The position numbers and the translations under genes are program-made. Below the pieces are notes generated by a model. The model was not told where the DNA came from. It was given only the letters and a program-made list of their open reading frames with translations, and ran no database searches. From the NCBI GenBank assembly GCA_028097405.1, contig JAOHEK010000030.1, forward strand, positions 1-33,999: a DNA stretch of 33,999 nt, written 5' to 3'. This document shows, in pieces, positions 32,858 through 33,999 of the stretch. The stretch comes from Paracoccaceae bacterium (GTDB lineage Bacteria; Pseudomonadota; Alphaproteobacteria; Rhodobacterales; Rhodobacteraceae). Position 1 is the stretch's first letter, and the number at the start of each line of letters is the position of its first letter.

Positions 32858-32985
32858 TTTAGCCCTCTGACGGCAAACATGCTCTTTGATGCCTCTTTAG
32901 CGTCAGATAAATACACGATTCCTTAAAAACGTCCAGAAGATTAACATTAACAGCATCTTAACGATTGAGCGGATCGCTCGAGTTC

Positions 32986-33017
32986 TGCTAAACAATTGAT
33001 TTGTATCAGATTTAGCA
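32986..33017. promoter_or_regulatory. Inverted repeat in the repA upstream region
   Basis: TGCTAAA (32986-32992) and TTTAGCA (33011-33017) are seven-bp arms 18 bp apart, about 130-160 bp before the repA start. A second, weaker pair CTAGGT (33032-33037) and ACCTAG (33061-33066) lies beyond. This AT-rich 359-bp stretch (32858-33216) holds no gene I would defend; it should contain the repABC promoter and RepA operator, but I could not place -35/-10 boxes with confidence. Confidence 0.4.
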
Positions 33018-33216
33018 AAGGACCACTATATCTAGGTCTGCTGCTGTTAAAGAAATCAAAACCTAGTAACCGGCCATAGCTATGCCCCAGATGGGTTGAT
33101 TTCTGCCAATTTGGGGAATCGAAGTGCCGCGATTCTGAAGGCCAAATCACCAAAACAGGGTCTAATCAGTAGAGCAGTGATGGTAGTGAAGCGAAACAGT
33201 TGCAGCTCCAACCGAC

Positions 33217-33549
33217 CTAGTGCTGTTCCGTCCTCTGAGAGAGTAAAGCATCAGACCCATAGTCCGCCATCGGCCGCAATCTTGTGTGTGACACTGCTGG
33301 CCGAAACTGGCCGACTAGCTTTGATCGAACCAACCGCACGACATTCTCGAGCGAGAAGCTGAAGTAGCTCGCGCCTGTGAATCCTGCGATCGCAAAAACC
33401 AACACAGCAAAAGTCCACCAGCGGATGTGGAATATGAAGAGGATGATAAAGAAGATCAGCCGTGCATCGAAGAACAACAGATGCGGCCGTGCCATGGCGT
33501 AGCGCCAATGCACCGTAGAGCGGTAGATGTTGTAGCGGGCTTCGGCCAT
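33217..33549 (-). CDS. icmT: IcmT/TraK-like protein of an I-type type IV secretion system
   Basis: A small inner-membrane component of Dot/Icm- or IncI-like transfer systems, 110 residues. The pattern TVHWRYAMARPHLLFFDARL followed by hydrophobic FFIILFIFHIRWWTFAVLVFA and a second hydrophobic segment GFTGASYFSF matches the IcmT family (DAR, then LFLLHIRxWTF). It is somewhat longer at the C-terminus than the roughly 86-residue family norm. It starts at ATG 33549, 11 bases after the DotG-like stop, so both belong to one transfer operon. Its end lies about 360 bp from the repA start, so the transfer cluster abuts the replicon. Confidence 0.8.
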   Translation of the reverse strand: MAEARYNIYRSTVHWRYAMARPHLLFFDARLIFFIILFIFHIRWWTFAVLVFAIAGFTGASYFSFSLENVVRLVRSKLVGQFRPAVSHTRLRPMADYGSDALLSQRTEQH

Positions 33550-33560
33550 CTAGCGTCTCC

Positions 33561-33999
33561 TTACCGCGTGGGGATCGCCACGCTATTGACGAAGAGAACA
33601 CCGATAATCTGCCGCGAACGCAAAGAGATCAGCGGCCCCTTCGGCGCGCTTTGCACGAACTCTCCGGCCAGATCGTTCCCGACCTCGGCCAGGCCTTTGT
33701 AGACGCCTTGCTCAAACGTCGATTGCGGGCGCGTTACCCCAGTCACACCGCCTAGATCAATCAGTGACGTGCCCGGATCGGACAAAGCATCACCGAGACC
33801 GGTTACAAAAGCGGCTGCGACCCGCGGCGCATATCGAGCGAAGAGACGACGATCCAGATCGGTGCGCACGGCCAGTGACCGTTGCCTTGCATCGACAGCG
33901 TAGGCGGAAACAGGGATCTGAGTCCCATCCGGCAACACGGCCGAACTGAACTGCACGATAAGATGCGTATTGCTCTGGTTTGCCTCAAACCCACCAACA
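33561..33999 (-). CDS. dotG: DotG/IcmE (VirB10-domain) transfer protein, C-terminal part, 5' end outside window
   Basis: Core-complex protein of a type IV secretion system spanning inner and outer membranes. The 145 visible residues (frame open to the window edge) contain the VirB10/TrbI-type pattern LIVQFSSAVLPDGTQIPVSA followed by YAVDARQRSLAVRTDLDRR, RYAPRVAAAFVTGLGDAL, and the end FVQSAPKGPLISLRSRQIIG then VLFVNSVAIP. The neighbouring icmT-like gene favours the DotG/IcmE branch over VirB10 proper. The GTG at 33956 is only an internal codon. The domain is clear; the subfamily is inferred from context. Confidence 0.78.
   Translation of the reverse strand, partial: VGGFEANQSNTHLIVQFSSAVLPDGTQIPVSAYAVDARQRSLAVRTDLDRRLFARYAPRVAAAFVTGLGDALSDPGTSLIDLGGVTGVTRPQSTFEQGVYKGLAEVGNDLAGEFVQSAPKGPLISLRSRQIIGVLFVNSVAIPTR

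Noticed and set aside
1-33999. CRISPR arrays, tRNA and rRNA genes
   Set aside because: No regularly spaced direct repeats and no cloverleaf-like or rRNA-like sequence were noticed on either strand by reading.

Overview
The window looks like part of a large conjugative repABC plasmid (or chromid) of an alphaproteobacterium, most likely Rhodobacteraceae (roseobacter-like). The basis is a complete repA-repB-repC operon with its antisense RNA and parS-like palindromes, a DUF1403/ScpB/tyrosine-recombinase module of the kind I recall from alphaproteobacterial plasmids, a TAXI-type TRAP transporter, and IcmT/DotG-like genes of an I-type (Dot/Icm-like) type IV secretion system at the right edge. Taxonomy is inferred from gene families only.

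Layout. 1-283: C-terminal remnant of a minus-strand gene, probably cut by arrival of the next block. 284-7257: a catabolic cluster on the minus strand, ridA-like, TAXI solute receptor, fused TRAP permease, argE-like M20 hydrolase, plus a threonine-synthase-like PLP enzyme, with a plus-strand Lrp/AsnC regulator between them. The two minus-strand transcription units share an upstream motif (identical 16-mer, 22 bp, then TATTCTAA), a likely Lrp target. 7258-8479: two IS remnants (IS3-type and IS21-type) abutting each other. 8599-11184: an AbiE-type system (abiEi, abiEii, a hypothetical gene, and a Mu-like-phage wHTH gene) with a clear promoter and inverted-repeat operator. 11316-18739: six close-packed plus-strand genes: sigma-like factor, a small regulator-like protein, an ImmA/IrrE-UvrD-nuclease-like fusion, a double-ubiquitin-like/E2 fusion, a JAB/E1 fusion and a DUF6527 Cys-rich protein. 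18845-23523: a YhaO/YhaN-type (SbcCD-like) nuclease/ATPase pair. 23590-24000: a small protein with a HEPN-type RNNIIH motif. 24050-26995: scpB, DUF1403 and a divergent tyrosine recombinase flanking a 25-bp inverted repeat. 27115-28962: LysE exporter, a signal-less family-3 binding protein and a MerR regulator with a 19-bp-spacer promoter. 29040-32857: repCBA. 33217-33999: icmT-like gene and the end of a dotG-like gene.

How it fits together. The plasmid backbone (rep, partition, recombinase, transfer) brackets accessory cargo: one nutrient-uptake cluster and a dense defence island. The part most likely to be new is 11316-18739. A peptidase-helicase fusion is translationally overlapped with a sigma-like factor and a candidate anti-sigma/repressor, and is followed in the same direction by a ubiquitin-like conjugation cassette. 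This suggests, as inference, a damage- or phage-sensing proteolytic switch that releases a dedicated sigma factor to drive a Ubl-conjugation response.
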